From Tridacna crocea (Eukaryota; Mollusca; Bivalvia; Cardiida; Cardiidae): a stretch of 64,000 nt of DNA. Location of the stretch: positions 4,321,001-4,385,000 of the forward strand of contig OX031063.1 of the NCBI GenBank assembly GCA_943736015.1, in the 5' to 3' direction. Positions 41,602 through 51,951 of the stretch are shown here, in pieces. The notes under the pieces are model-generated. The model saw nothing but the letters and a program-made list of their open reading frames with translations, searched no databases and was not told the origin of the DNA. Numbering within the stretch: position 1 is the first letter of the stretch; each line of letters begins with the position of its first letter. Both the position numbers and the translations under genes were made by a program.

Positions 41602-41817
41602 CTGGTTTTGTAACTGCTGTTGGGGCATTTTCTACTATATTTGACAACAGAATTGCACTTGCACTTATAGTTTTATTGCACTATTTGGCATGGTTGCAGC
41701 ACAAAGTGATAAGTTATTTGCAAATGCAAAAACCTTCCAACCAAGGTCCATATTCCAAAATCTTTCTCAAGAGCATTCTTTGTCTTATTCTCCATATGAT
41801 TCCAAACTTGACAATAA

Positions 41818-41948
41818 CATAACTTCTGATTGGCTAAACCAAATTGTTTAGCCAATCAGAAGTTGTGTTACATTCAACTCTTGTAACATAGAGTATCATA
41901 ACTTCTGACTGGCTAAACCATTTGGTTTAGCCAATCAGAAGATATGTT
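41818..41948. repeat. Two adjacent near-perfect hairpins
   Basis: 41818-41868 and 41897-41946 each pair ACTTCTGATTGGCTAAAC with its complement around a few-base loop. The stems are copies of each other. Confidence 0.85.
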
Positions 41949-42182
41949 ACTTTCAACTTTTGGAAATCTCATGAAGAGAAAGACAACTCTTGGAGGGTAA
42001 GAAAAAGAATATTCTTAAGTTCCTAAGTTTCATTTAATTACACCTAGTAATAAGTTAATTGCAAATGAGACAAGTGTTACCCTGAGCAACAACACATTTC
42101 ATCTTATCACACCTAGTTAATAATTATGTGTCCCTGCACCTTCACACATGTACCAGGAACTGAATACACCGCTAAATGATTC

Positions 42183-42310
42183 ACAACAGATTTTCCTTGG
42201 GATCTTGCTTGTCTTCCCCTGAGGAACCGACATCCAGATATGAACAGACTTGAATTATTTTGTGAACATGACCATCTCTCTGGTAGCACTTATCAAACAG
42301 GTCCTTCAAT
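42183..42310 (-). CDS. Possible terminal exon, product unknown
   Basis: After an acceptor-like TATTTTCTGTATTGAAG, one frame reads DLFDKCYQRDGHVHKII onward to ENLL and a stop. It needs phase 0 and so does not join the 43839-43795 candidate. It could be a 3' exon of an unidentified minus-strand transcript or chance. Confidence 0.2.
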
Positions 42311-42353
42311 ACAGAAAATATACATGATACACAATGTAAAACAGTAAATATCT

Positions 42354-42896
42354 TCAATAACCTATTACCACACAATCCCTACTTTTCACGACCCTGAGAA
42401 AGAAGCCTTTTAGAAAACATTGTGGGAAAAGGAGAAAATACTGGTAACCAGCATTTTCTCCTTTTCTCATAATGTTTTCTACCCTTCACAAAACAAATTT
42501 CAATTTTTCAGTCACTTTTATTTTGTCATCTGCAAATGTTTTTAATTTGGACAAGTCTAATGTCTTGTCCCTTCACAAAACAATTATCAATTTTTCAGTC
42601 ACTTTTATTTTGTCATCTGCAAATGTTTTAACCCATTACCAAACAACAATATTTCAGACTGGTACAAATTGAAACGATTGCAGATGACAAAATAAAAGTG
42701 ACTGAAAATTTGAAATTTGTTTTGTGACTGGTAGAAAACATTGTGGGAAAAAGAGAAAATGCTGGTAACCAGCATATTCTCCTTTACTCACAATGTTTTC
42801 TAAAGGCTTCTTTTTCAGGGGCGTCAAAAGTAGGGATTGTGTGGTAATGGGTTAATTTGGACTGGTCTAATGTTTTGTTGTTTGGTAAAGAGTTAA
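42354..42896 (+). mobile_element. TTAA MITE carrying a nested TTAA MITE
   Basis: Host element has a tandem duplication of its ACAAAACAA-to-TGCAAATGTTTT block and is split at 42628-42855; its right end resumes TTTGGACTGGTCTAATG and closes at TTAA 42893-42896. Confidence 0.92.
42628..42855 (-). mobile_element. Nested TTAA MITE with reconstructible empty site
   Basis: Inserted in CAAATGTTTTAATTTGGAC of the host copy. TTAA duplicated on both sides. Confidence 0.94.
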
Positions 42897-42911
42897 ATAA
42901 CCATTCACACT

Positions 42912-43140
42912 TTAACTCATTACCACACGACAAAATTTTAGACTGGTTCAAATTGAAAGCATTTGCAGACGACAAATTAAAGGCGGCTGAAAAATTGAAG
43001 TTTGTTCTGGGAAGGGTAGAAAACACTGTGGGAAAAGGAGAAAATGCTGGTTACCAGCATTTTCTCCTTTTCCTACAGTGTTTTCTAAAGGCTTCTTTCT
43101 CAGGGGCATCAAAAGTAGGGATTGTGTGGTAATGGGTTAA
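42912..43140 (-). mobile_element. TTAA MITE, complete
   Basis: TTAACTCATTACCACACGAC and GTGTGGTAATGGGTTAA; CACTG/CAGTG arms. Confidence 0.95.
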
Positions 43141-43213
43141 GACATAAATGTAGGTATAATCGCTTGTGAAATCTGATTTCGGAGCTGCAATGTCTACTTC
43201 TTTGCAAGATTTC

Positions 43214-43300
43214 TTTTACAACAAGAGGACCATGATGGCCCTGTATCCCTCCACTGCCTTTGAAATTTGGTGTACCATGCATATAGTTGGCACTAGCAGA
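43214..43300 (+). repeat. Fragment with the AACAAGAGGACCATGATGG head
   Basis: Carries the conserved head motif only, without a tandem core. Confidence 0.5.
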
Positions 43301-43533
43301 GAATTTCATACAGAAAACTTGGTACTGTCAGGTTTCACAAGTTTCACAATTATTCGAATGAAAACGAGGTAATTGTTTACAACCGCATGACGGACAATGA
43401 TAACAGCACACTCACAAAAGCTCATCTTAAGCTCTGGAGAGCTGAAAAAACATTCATACTCACACTTCACAAATCTTCTGCAAATGCCTTTGATTTTGGA
43501 AGTCCATACAGTCCTTGTGGCCTGGAAGTTTGT

Positions 43534-43763
43534 TTAACCCTTTATCACACAGTCGCGACTTTTAAAAACCCTTAAGAAAAAGGCTTTGGAAAACATTGTG
43601 GGAAAAGGAGAAAATGTTGGTAACCAGCACTTTCTCTTTTAAACACAATGTTTTCTTTACTCCAAAAATGGTTTTAAATCTTTTAGTCACATTTAATGTG
43701 CTGTCTGCAAATGCTTTCAATTTAGACAAGTTTCAAATTTTGTTGTTTTCTTTTTAAAGTTTA
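43534..43763 (+). mobile_element. TTAA MITE, right end decayed
   Basis: TTAACCCTTTATCACACAG left; right TTTAAAGTTTAAG. Confidence 0.85.
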
Positions 43764-43794
43764 AGTTTTAACCTAAAATATATCAAATCTTTAC

Positions 43795-43839
43795 TTGCCT
43801 GATGCTGGAAAATTGCCATTGTTTGGACAGCTAGAATAA
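43795..43839 (-). CDS. Candidate small downstream exon of the Crypton-derived gene
   Basis: Strong acceptor (TTTTTTTTTCCAG) and donor GTAAAG bound 45 nt that continue phase 2 from 45332 and read SYSSCPNNGNFPASG. The residues do not match the expected end of the DUF3504 domain, so this rests on splice signals and phase only. Confidence 0.25.
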
Positions 43840-43885
43840 CTGGAAAAAAAAATCATAAGAGCTGTCATAAAGGTATAGTTTCCAC

Positions 43886-44178
43886 TTAACTTATTACCAC
43901 ACAATCCCTACTTTTGACGCCCCTGAGAAATAAGCCTTTAGAAAACATTGTGGGAAAAGGAGAAAATGCTGGTAACCAGCATTTTCTCCTTTTCCCACAA
44001 TGTTTTCTACCCTTCACAAAACAAATTTTAAATTTTCAGTAACCAGCATTTTCTCCTTTTCCCAATGTTTTCTACCCTTCACAGAACATATTTCAAATTT
44101 TTAGTCACTTTCATTTTGTCGTCAGCAAATGCTTTCGATTTGGACAAGCCTAAAATTTTGTTGATTAGTAATGAGTTA
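43886..44178 (+). mobile_element. TTAA MITE with duplicated right hairpin arm
   Basis: ACCAGCATTTTCTCCTTTTC occurs twice (about 43975 and 44041), followed each time by TTTTCTACCCTTCACA. Confidence 0.92.
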
Positions 44179-44494
44179 ACAGACATCTATTCAGATAAAT
44201 ATTTCTTTACTGATAATATTAGTCCTTGAATACCTAATTTCTCCTAATAAAAGTGCCCTCCCTAATAATTGCTCCCTCCCAAGAAAAACCCTTTATTAAA
44301 TCATGGACATTAGTTGATTAAAATGACAATATTAAAAGAATTCAATGAATATATCCTCTAATTTGATCAATATTTCCTCTTAGCAATCACTAAAACACAT
44401 AGAAAATACATAACTGGACACTCTTTTTGTAGTAAGTGATTTACTCAATAATTTCTTCACTGCTTTACCAATAAATTTATGTATGGCTTGCTAC

Positions 44495-44745
44495 AAGCCA
44501 AACAGGGTTTAAGAGAGGGCTTCAGTTTCATTGGCAATCAGCCTGTGCAGTCCACGCATACTAGACTGAAATGACACTCTCTGCGTTTATGTAATCTTTT
44601 TGTTTTGCACATGACAACCATAGCACAAATTCTTAAAGTAGCCTTAAAGTGCTGTCTAGGATAAGCCTATGAAGACAGTGCAGCCTGATCCGAGACTACA
44701 CTTTAAACAAACATCTGAATGCCCCTTTTTGCATATTGCAAGCCA
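44495..44745. mobile_element. CTCGGATYAGCCTG foldback MITE, diverged copy
   Basis: CAGCCTGTGCAGTCCACGCA left and GCAGCCTGATCCGAGACTAC right, ending AATGCCCCTTTTTGC. Confidence 0.65.
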
Positions 44746-44751
44746 TATCAT

Positions 44752-44976
44752 ATTACTCTTTACCACACAATCCCGTCTTTTAACGACCCTGAGAAAGGCA
44801 AACATTGTGGGAAAGGAGAAAATGCTGATAACCAGCATTTTCTCCTTTTTCCTCAATGTTTTCTACCCTTCCCAAATTTATTTTCAATTTTTGTTTCACA
44901 TTTATTTTGTCGTCTGCAATGCTTTTAATTTGGACTAGAATTTGGACTAAAATTTAGTCCTTTGGTAAAGAGTTAA
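44752..44976 (+). mobile_element. TTAA MITE, left TTAA mutated to ATTA
   Basis: Right CCTTTGGTAAAGAGTTAA; TTTGGACTA repeated in tandem. Confidence 0.9.
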
Positions 44977-45039
44977 AGCTATGATTAACAGAGAATTATC
45001 TATATCTTTTTGCAGGAAGGGGCAGGCATGCAGTACAAC

Positions 45040-45230
45040 GCAGTGCAGGCAAGCAGGAAAGAAGGCAGTGCAGGAAGGAAGGCAGTGAAGGAAGGAAGGC
45101 AGGAAGGAAGGAAGGCAGGGAGGGAGGAAGGAAGGAAGGAAGGAAGGGAAGGAAGGCAGGGAAGGAAGGGAAGGAAGGAAGGCAGACAGGAAGGAAGGAA
45201 GGAAGGAAGGAAGGAAGGAAGGAAAGGTTT
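45040..45230 (+). repeat. (GGAA)n-type microsatellite with GCA interruptions
   Basis: Purine-rich run of GAAGGAAG units. Long frames on both strands across it are artefacts of composition. Confidence 0.95.
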
Positions 45231-45331
45231 TCTGACATATCTGCTACTTCTTTAACTTTTAGCTAGACTAAAATGTGACAATGGGTGAAAAAGAGTCCAA
45301 ATTTTGCAGACAAACATATCTATGTACACAC

Positions 45332-48300
45332 CTGTATAGTTTTATCTTTGGGTTATAGATCCCAGCTTCCTCTTTCATTTCGTTCATCATGTTGTATATT
45401 TTGTTCACTCCCAGAGCGGATTTCTTAAACCAAGACTTGTGTTCATTACGACAAGGTGTTAAGAAAAAAGGGCTCTGGTCATCTAACATATCCTCAGGTC
45501 TTTTACTTCTATAAAGCTTGTACAAATAAACAGGATCTCTCTGCTCATTTTCTGAGTTTGCGTAGGCTTTTGGTTTGATCATCCTGTATCAAAATTAACT
45601 TTTTGACAATTTGGATCAGTCTTACATTTTGTTGTTTGGTAAAGAGTTAAACACATAAATGGTTGTGTGCCACCACTGTTATTTTTTGGAAGGCTTTAGG
45701 TTTTGTCAACTACTAGTATTTTATGAATAGATTGAAATCAGAGATATATAAAAAATGGGACCAATTATCTAATTGTATTGGCTTGTACTGAAGTTTAAAG
45801 CCTTTACCACACAACAAAATTTTGGACTTGTCACAATTGAACGCATTTGCAGGCAACAAAATAAAGGTGACTGAAAAATTGAACTTTGTTCTGAGAAGGC
45901 TAGAAAACACTGTAGGAAAAGGAGAAAATGCTGGTTACCTGCATTTTCTCCTTTTCCAACAGTGTTTTCAAAAGGCGACAAAATAAAAGTGACTGAAAAT
46001 CTGAAATATGTTTTAAGAAGAGTAGAAAACAGTGTGGGAAACAAAGATATGACAAAAGATTTTTCAAAACACAATAAAAGGTAACAAATATTTCGTTTCA
46101 GACTATTTGATTATTCTCATAAATATTCCTCTGTATAACTCAGTACATCTCTAACATGTGACCCCAGAAATGGGGCTAAAATTTGAAAAAATTTTATTCA
46201 AGACCACATGATCACCCTTCATGAAAGGGCCTTTCGATAAATTTGTGAATTTTGTTGTGAAAATAAAATTAGTCGACCAATTAAGACCATTTTCACATAC
46301 ATATTAATCTATATCCAATTTAACATACTCCGAATTTCATACAGATTCATGTAGAAGTACTTTTTCAGCAGAATATTGGTCTTATGACTAATGCGTACCG
46401 TGTATCCCTTGGATTTGAACCAGGTTGGGTTTTCATCGGAATTTCCTTGTCATACATAACATACTCTTCTCCTGAAACTTCGTCAAACCCTAGTTTAACA
46501 TCTCCCCAACACAGGTCATGACGTTCCTTTCCTGTCCGCATGCCAAAGTGCGAGGTACAAATGAGCCACATAGAATGAATAAGGGCTTTGGGTGTCTTGT
46601 CCCCTAGAGTGCCAGCTTCCAGCATTGCTTCGATGTCATCTTCGGTCAAACTTCTGGCAGCTTTAGGTCTGTTTCCGAGACCCAAGCTTTTCAGCTGCTG
46701 CAGTTTTCTCTTAAGAACAGCCCTAGTCTTTGCAAATTCGACATCGTTAAATATTGACATTTTACTGGGTGTTCTCTTCAGATGTCTATCGAGCGATGAA
46801 ATAAAGCCCCTGAGAGTCGTCGCCTCATACTCAGAACCGTCTTTTTTGGTAATCCCAACGATAAACTGACAAACATATTTATCCAGTTCATATGGGGGAA
46901 TGTCTTCAGGAATTCTTGTTTCATCTTTTGTCATCAGAAAGGATGAAAAGAGTTTTACATCACTTTCAGTTTTTTTCTTGGTATTGTAGTTAGAAATTTC
47001 CCCAGGGAATTCATCTGGATCGAAGGCCCTAAGAAAATCGTCTGGCTCTGTAAAATAAACAAATTCCTAAGTCTCATAGAAGTATGACATAACTCATCAA
47101 AACATTTATATTCTTCTTCCTGAACAGATTTAACTCTTAAACTAAACTTTAACTCTTTTCCAAATGACAATATTTTAGGTTTATCCAAATTGACAACATT
47201 TGAAGATGACAAAAATTTGAAATTTTCTTCATAAAGGGTAGAAAACATTGTGGGAAAAGGAGAAAATGCTGGTTACCAGCATTTTCTCCTTTTCCCCACA
47301 GTGTTTTCAAAAGGCTTCTTTTTCAGGGGCGTCAAAAGTAGGGATTGAGTGGTAATGGGTTAAACAAGGTAAATAACTCTTTCAGTCTTTTATAGTACAG
47401 ATATTGCCTAATTCATTTAACCTGATCCTGACGTATATGCTGAATATGTAAGTAGGCACAACATAGACAGAAGTTAGACTATGATTCAAAAAGTTATATA
47501 TACACGGAAAGTCCTTATATACACCAGTAATCAATCTAACCCTTACCCTACAAAGCACAACTTAAGGCACTTTCACAGTCCGTGTGGATCAAGATCAGAC
47601 CGCACAAAACATGCAGTCTAATAAAGGAACTATGCTGACGGAAGAGGAGATATTTCTCCCAAAAATTGAAAATGCAATATTTGCTTTTTTCACTATTGAC
47701 CAGAAGGTCTTAATTACTTATCTAGTAAGTTAGGGGTTTACTTGACTGGGGTTAACCCCACAAAACATTTCCAAGACCATTTGAGACACAGGCCCTATGC
47801 TGAGCGATGTAGAGGGTAAAAATAGAATCAGGATCATAAAAACCAGGGACTGTTTGGTGAAGGGTTAAATGAAGTAGATAATATAAATAAGGGAAACTAG
47901 AAAATTAAGCGGAGGCATTATATCATGCCTACCATGTGGGATTTAGTTATGTAACTCATAAGCTGTGAAAAGTAGAGGCCCTTGAGGGCCTCAATCGCTC
48001 TACTGGCATCATTAACTCTGTATGAAAAGACAAAATTTTAGACTTGTCCAACTTGAAAGCACATGCAGGTGACAAATGTGATTGAAAAATTGAAACTTGA
48101 CTTTTGAAGAGTAGAAAACACTGTGGGAAGAGGAGGAAATACTGGTAACCAGCATTTTCTCCTTTTCCCACAATGTTTTCTACTCTTCCCAAATGAAATC
48201 TTAATTTTTGAGTCACATCAATTTTGTCGTCTGCAAATGCTTTCAATTTGGACCAGTCAGAGCTTTGTAGTCTGGTTAAAAGAGTTGAATGAATGATTAA

Positions 48301-49237
48301 TGAGCAAGACAAGAGGGAGTAACTACACCCTTCAATCCTTCAATAATCATATTGACTAAAATTCGTGGAAACACACGTGAAAAACTTACCTGGTGTACCA
48401 AGTTGTTTGACAATAGGTCCATCTGAACTGTTTTCTTCTTGATAATCTTCTTCCGCGTCTGAGGTTCCTGCCTTCTGTAACTGTTGATCCGTCCACTCTG
48501 CAACTACCATGTACTCTTTACATCCATCTGCCTCACTGTTGTCACTATCATCGTCAAGCTCCTTCCTCACGACTGTAGTAACAAGATTTCTTCTATCCAT
48601 GCTAAAACCACCATTCCCAGTCTGCTTGTTGTTTTCGGCAACTTTCCTTAGTAATTTAGATGAGATTCTTTCTACAGATTTTGACCTTTTAGCTTGTGTA
48701 ACAATGTTTTTGTTATCTGTGCTGTCTGTGTCTATGTTTGCTAAATTATCTGTAATGGACTTGTCGGACGAAGTTGATGTGAAGGTCTCCGTATTCCGAA
48801 CCAAATGACTCCTCCGTTTATCTGGGGCTTGTTTGTGAAACTGTTTCTGAACACCTCGCTGACCTCTTGTCTGCTCTTCCTCAATGTCTACATCAGTGAG
48901 AGAATCCTCATTTTCATCCACTTCTTGCTTTACGATTACAGGTAACTCCAAAACGTTTGTATTTTGGACTGTAGATATCAATGGCCTTACTGGAACCCCC
49001 GAAAAATCTTCATACGCCTTGTTGGCCTCTGTGAAATAATCCTCGTCTGAGAGGGGTTCCTGTTTTATAATTATGTCACATGTAATATCAGATACTTCTT
49101 TTGATAAACTGGTGTCTATTTCCATACTAGTTCCCCTGCTCCCTACTAAGTCTACCTTCCACTTCTTCTGGGCACTCTTACTGTTTCCTTTAGACTCTCC
49201 TTGCTTGCGTTTCCAAGTCAGAGGGCACTTAGCTTCA
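45332..49237 (-). CDS. Crypton-derived tyrosine-recombinase-like (DUF3504) protein, 3' end not found
   Basis: Three well-supported exons: 49237-48390, 47047-46399 and 45583-45332, with matching phases (2, 1, 2) and consensus splice sites. The first encodes about 282 disordered residues with two SUMO-consensus sites in acidic context (IIKQEPLSDED and VIVKQEVDENED) and basic patches. The second opens EPDDFLRAFDPDEF and carries the domain shared by KIAA1958, QRICH1, KCTD1 and ZMYM2/3/4, which descends from Crypton transposon tyrosine recombinases. The retained Arg sits in FGMRTGKERHDLCWGDV. The third (DPVYLYKLYRSKRPEDM, then FFLTPCRNEHKSWFKKSALG) is the usual continuation. The HxxR/Tyr catalytic end is not found. 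The frame stays open in phase 2 at 45332, and a 45-nt candidate exon (43839-43795) fits that phase. Either a domesticated host gene (favoured by the long regulatory N-terminal exon and introns) or an old transposon. Confidence 0.8.
45604..45649 (+). mobile_element. TTAA MITE right-end stub beside the Crypton-gene exon
   Basis: TTGTTGTTTGGTAAAGAGTTAA-type end 21 nt upstream of the 45583 acceptor. Confidence 0.65.
45799..46045 (-). mobile_element. Rearranged TTAA MITE
   Basis: Complete left half and hairpin, then a second copy of GACAAAATAAAAGTGACTGA instead of the right end. Confidence 0.8.
47149..47363 (-). mobile_element. TTAA MITE in the Crypton gene, upstream of the 47047 acceptor
   Basis: TTAACTCTTTTCCAAATGAC and GAGTGGTAATGGGTTAA ends. 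Confidence 0.93.
47570..47655. repeat. GATCAAGATCAGACTGCAC hairpin family copy
   Basis: GGATCAAGATCAGACCGCAC then CATGCAGTCT, with the family's GAGGAGATATTT right flank. Confidence 0.55.
48012..48288. mobile_element. Right-right foldback TTAA MITE, 277 bp
   Basis: Both ends are the AAATTTTAGACTKGTCCAA type, giving inverted repeats over the whole element. Complements the left-left form at 11255-11417. Confidence 0.8.
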
Positions 49238-49313
49238 CTGCAGTGGAAAAAAAAGCATCTTGACAGACACAGAAACAAGTTGGATGATTAATGAACCCAA
49301 TATTGGTGAATGA

Positions 49314-49526
49314 ACCCTAATCCCGACTTCTAACCCTTTACCACATGACAACAAGATTTTAGACCTGTCCAAGTTGAAGCATTAAAATTTGCTGATTTTC
49401 TTTGAAAGGGAAGAAAACATCGTGGAAAAAGAAGAAGGTGCTGGTTACCAGCATTTTCTCCTTTTCCCACAATTTTTTCAAAAGCCTTCTCTTTCAGGGG
49501 TGTTAAAAGTCATCATTGTGTGTTGA
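49314..49526 (-). mobile_element. TTAA MITE preceded by a stub of another copy
   Basis: CTAATCCCGACTTC stub runs into TAACCCTTTACCACATGAC. Right end GTGTGTTGAAC. Confidence 0.78.
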
Positions 49527-49530
49527 ACGG

Positions 49531-49730
49531 TGATTGACACAGAGAAGGAAAAGCCTCTAAAAGCATTGTGGGAAAAGAAGAAAATGCTGGTAAATAGCGT
49601 ATCTCCTTTTTCCACAATCTTTTCCACCCAATCAAAGACAGAAATCATAACCTAAGGTACATTACAGTTGTCATCTACAAATGCTTTCGATTCCGTCAAG
49701 TCAAATATTTGTTTGTTAGGTAAGGGATTA
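49531..49730 (+). mobile_element. TTAA MITE, diverged
   Basis: GAAAAGCCTCTAAAAGCATTG and TTTGTTAGGTAAGGGATTAA. Confidence 0.75.
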
Positions 49731-49986
49731 AAACAACTCCATACAACATAGCAAAATCGTCAAACCCAGTAGTGCGGTCAGTATTAGGCAGGACTTGACA
49801 CCAGAGAGTTTCCGGTTCAAACCTCCTGCTCAACAAATTTATCTCTGAGATCTAATCATTGCCAGACTAAAAATTAATAATGAATAATATAAAATTGAAA
49901 AGAATTTTTACTGTAAAGCTGAGTACACTAGCATCTGCCATACTTCTTAGCACTGATGTATTCAGATGTATAAATAGTAATTTAGT

Positions 49987-50208
49987 TTAACTCTTTACCA
50001 CACGAGAAAATTTTAGACGGGTCCAAACTGAAAGCAGATGACAAAATAAAGGCGACTTAAAAATAAAAATTTGGTTTGTGAAGGGTAGAAAACAGTGGGG
50101 GAAAAGGAGAAAATGCTGGTTACCAGCATTTTCTCCTTTTCCCACAGTGTTTTCAAAAGGCTTCTTTCTCAGGGTCCTTAAAAGTCTGGATTGTGTGGTA
50201 AAGAGTAA
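49987..50208 (-). mobile_element. TTAA MITE, right TTAA mutated
   Basis: TTAACTCTTTACCACACGAG left, GTGTGGTAAAGAGTAA right. Confidence 0.93.
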
Positions 50209-50211
50209 AAC

Positions 50212-50432
50212 ATACTTATTTTACATTGATTGGGAAACCAGTTCTAACAGCTTACAGTACCGTAATCTCTCTTGATTCAGCTTCCTGGGAACTACACCAG
50301 TGCTAATGCCGAATGTGTGGGCCAATGAAAAATCCAAAAGTTGACACCCACTCCCAGGTATCAAACTCAGGACCTTGTGGTTACGAGACAGATACTCTAC
50401 GTCACAGCCACAAGACACCAGACTAGTGATTT
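50212..50432 (-). mobile_element. tRNA-derived SINE, family S1, most complete copy
   Basis: Minus strand A-box-like GTGACGTAGAGTATCTG and B-box-like GAGTTTGATACC; body CTCTCTTGATTCAGCTTCCT. Serves as the uninterrupted reference for the MITE insertion at 2583. Confidence 0.7.
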
Positions 50433-50602
50433 GCAGTATAGGTAAAAGATATGGACATGTTAATTTTGGCAGGTCCCTACAAGCCTATTTACAGTCACAG
50501 TTATGGTACTTAAGTATTATACAGGGTTGCTACTGCTAGCTGATAACCCAGGGTTAATTAAAACACGGAAAAAAACTAATAATAGGTTAATAACAAACTT
50601 AC

Positions 50603-50684
50603 AATCTTTGTCTGTTAAACTTCCCATAATTGTGACGCTGACTATCACAGCCTTCTGTTGTGCTACCAAAGTCTGTCTTCATAT
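50603..50684 (-). CDS. Candidate linking or first coding exon of the Crypton-derived gene
   Basis: An 82-nt segment between GGAACTACAG (acceptor) and GTAAGTTTG (donor). Entering in phase 1 it reads DMKTDFGSTTEGC, then DSQRHNYGKFNRQR, with no stop, and leaves in phase 2. These are the phases needed to join ST13-like exon B (ends phase 1) to the exon at 49237 (starts phase 2). The second codon is ATG, so this could instead be the first coding exon of an independent gene. No RNA evidence; predicted from splice signals only. Confidence 0.45.
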
Positions 50685-50704
50685 CTGTAGTTCCGAAGAA
50701 CAAA

Positions 50705-51010
50705 AAAAACAAGAGTGACATGATGGCATGAAGTCGCTCACCTGAGCCTTTTGACCAAACATGACCCATTTTCAATCTCTTCCGAGATACTATGACAATC
50801 TACCAAGCCTTCATAATTATTGGAATGAAAATTTATTTGGCTTCTAGCTTGTATACAAGCCTTTTTTCAAGAATTTTTCTCTGTGACCTACTTTTTTTTG
50901 TTAAACATAGCCCATTTTCAAGTCAAATGATATCATCAAAAAGATTTCTGATCATCTTTCATATTTATTGGACAGAAAACCTGGCCTCCAGAAGGTACAC
51001 AATGTAATAC
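50705..51010 (+). repeat. 5' part of the 145-bp tandem family
   Basis: Starts ACAAGAGTGACATGATGGCA then TCGCTCACCTGAGC and CATGACCCATTTTC, the head and first units of the family at 62 kb, truncated on the right. Confidence 0.65.
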
Positions 51011-51036
51011 AAGATTTGACAAAGTCACGTAGTTTT

Positions 51037-51240
51037 TTAACTCTTTGCCACACATTCCTGACTTTTAACAACATTGAGAAAGAAGCTTTTTGAAGAAAAC
51101 ATTGTTGGAAAAGGAGAAAATGCTAGTAAAATGCTATCCTTGCCTTACTGAATTTCAATTTTTCAGTCACCTTCATTTTGTCGTCTACAAATGCTTTTAA
51201 TTAGGACAGATCTATAAATTTGTTGTTTGGTAAGAGTTAA
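51037..51240 (+). mobile_element. TTAA MITE lacking the second hairpin arm
   Basis: TTAACTCTTTGCCACAC and TTGTTTGGTAAGAGTTAA ends. Confidence 0.88.
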
Positions 51241-51277
51241 CCAATATAACACATTTTCAAATTCATCATATTGATCA

Positions 51278-51512
51278 TTAACCCTTTCCCAAACAATCCC
51301 TGGTTTTTACGGGTCTGGAATAGTAGCCTTTTGAAAAGTGAAAACATTGTGGGAAAAGAAGAAAATGCTGGTTACCAGCATTTTCTCCTTTTCCCACAAT
51401 GTTTTCTACTCTATCATAGACAGAAATCATCTTTTCAGCAAGATTTGAATTGTCATCTGCAAATGCTTTCAATTTGGTCTAGTCCAAAAATTTGTCGTTT
51501 GGGAAAGGGTAA
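51278..51512 (+). mobile_element. TTAA MITE subfamily C, complete
   Basis: TTAACCCTTTCCCAAACAAT left, GTCGTTTGGGAAAGGGTAA right. Confidence 0.94.
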
Positions 51513-51951
51513 ACACAAACATTCTTAATTTAACACTGTAAAATATACTCTTCCTCAGTTGCACAAGACATATTTGAAAAAAAAAGAAGCTGAATCCAAG
51601 TAAAACACGTTAGGAACGGAAAATATTCCCGAATGTTTGTAACAAGGCTGCACATAATAGAGGCCAGGACAGCCCTTTTACCTTTGGCATGATATGTTCA
51701 AATTCTTTGTGGATTGATCTGCAGGTAATCAAATCCCTGCATCTCAGATCTATGAGTATCAAACTGAAAATGCTGCTAGAAAGCAGACAAGGTTTTTCTA
51801 AGAATTGTCCCTGTGACTAACTTTATGACTTGATGTGACCCAAGTTTAAGATAGTCCACAATATCATCAAGCACAAACCTTCTGACCAAGTTTCATTAGT
51901 ACCACTCTAAAAGTGTGGCTGCCAGAGACCTAACAAGACTTTGCTACCTAC

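Noticed and set aside
45010-45255. Open frames over the GGAA repeat
   Set aside because: Purine-only repeats are stop-free by composition; no coding evidence.
46588-46869. 93-residue ORF on the plus strand
   Set aside because: Antisense shadow of the Crypton-derived exon.
48509-49291. Plus-strand ORFs over the Crypton gene first exon
   Set aside because: Antisense shadows of the minus-strand exon, which has splice sites and matching phases.
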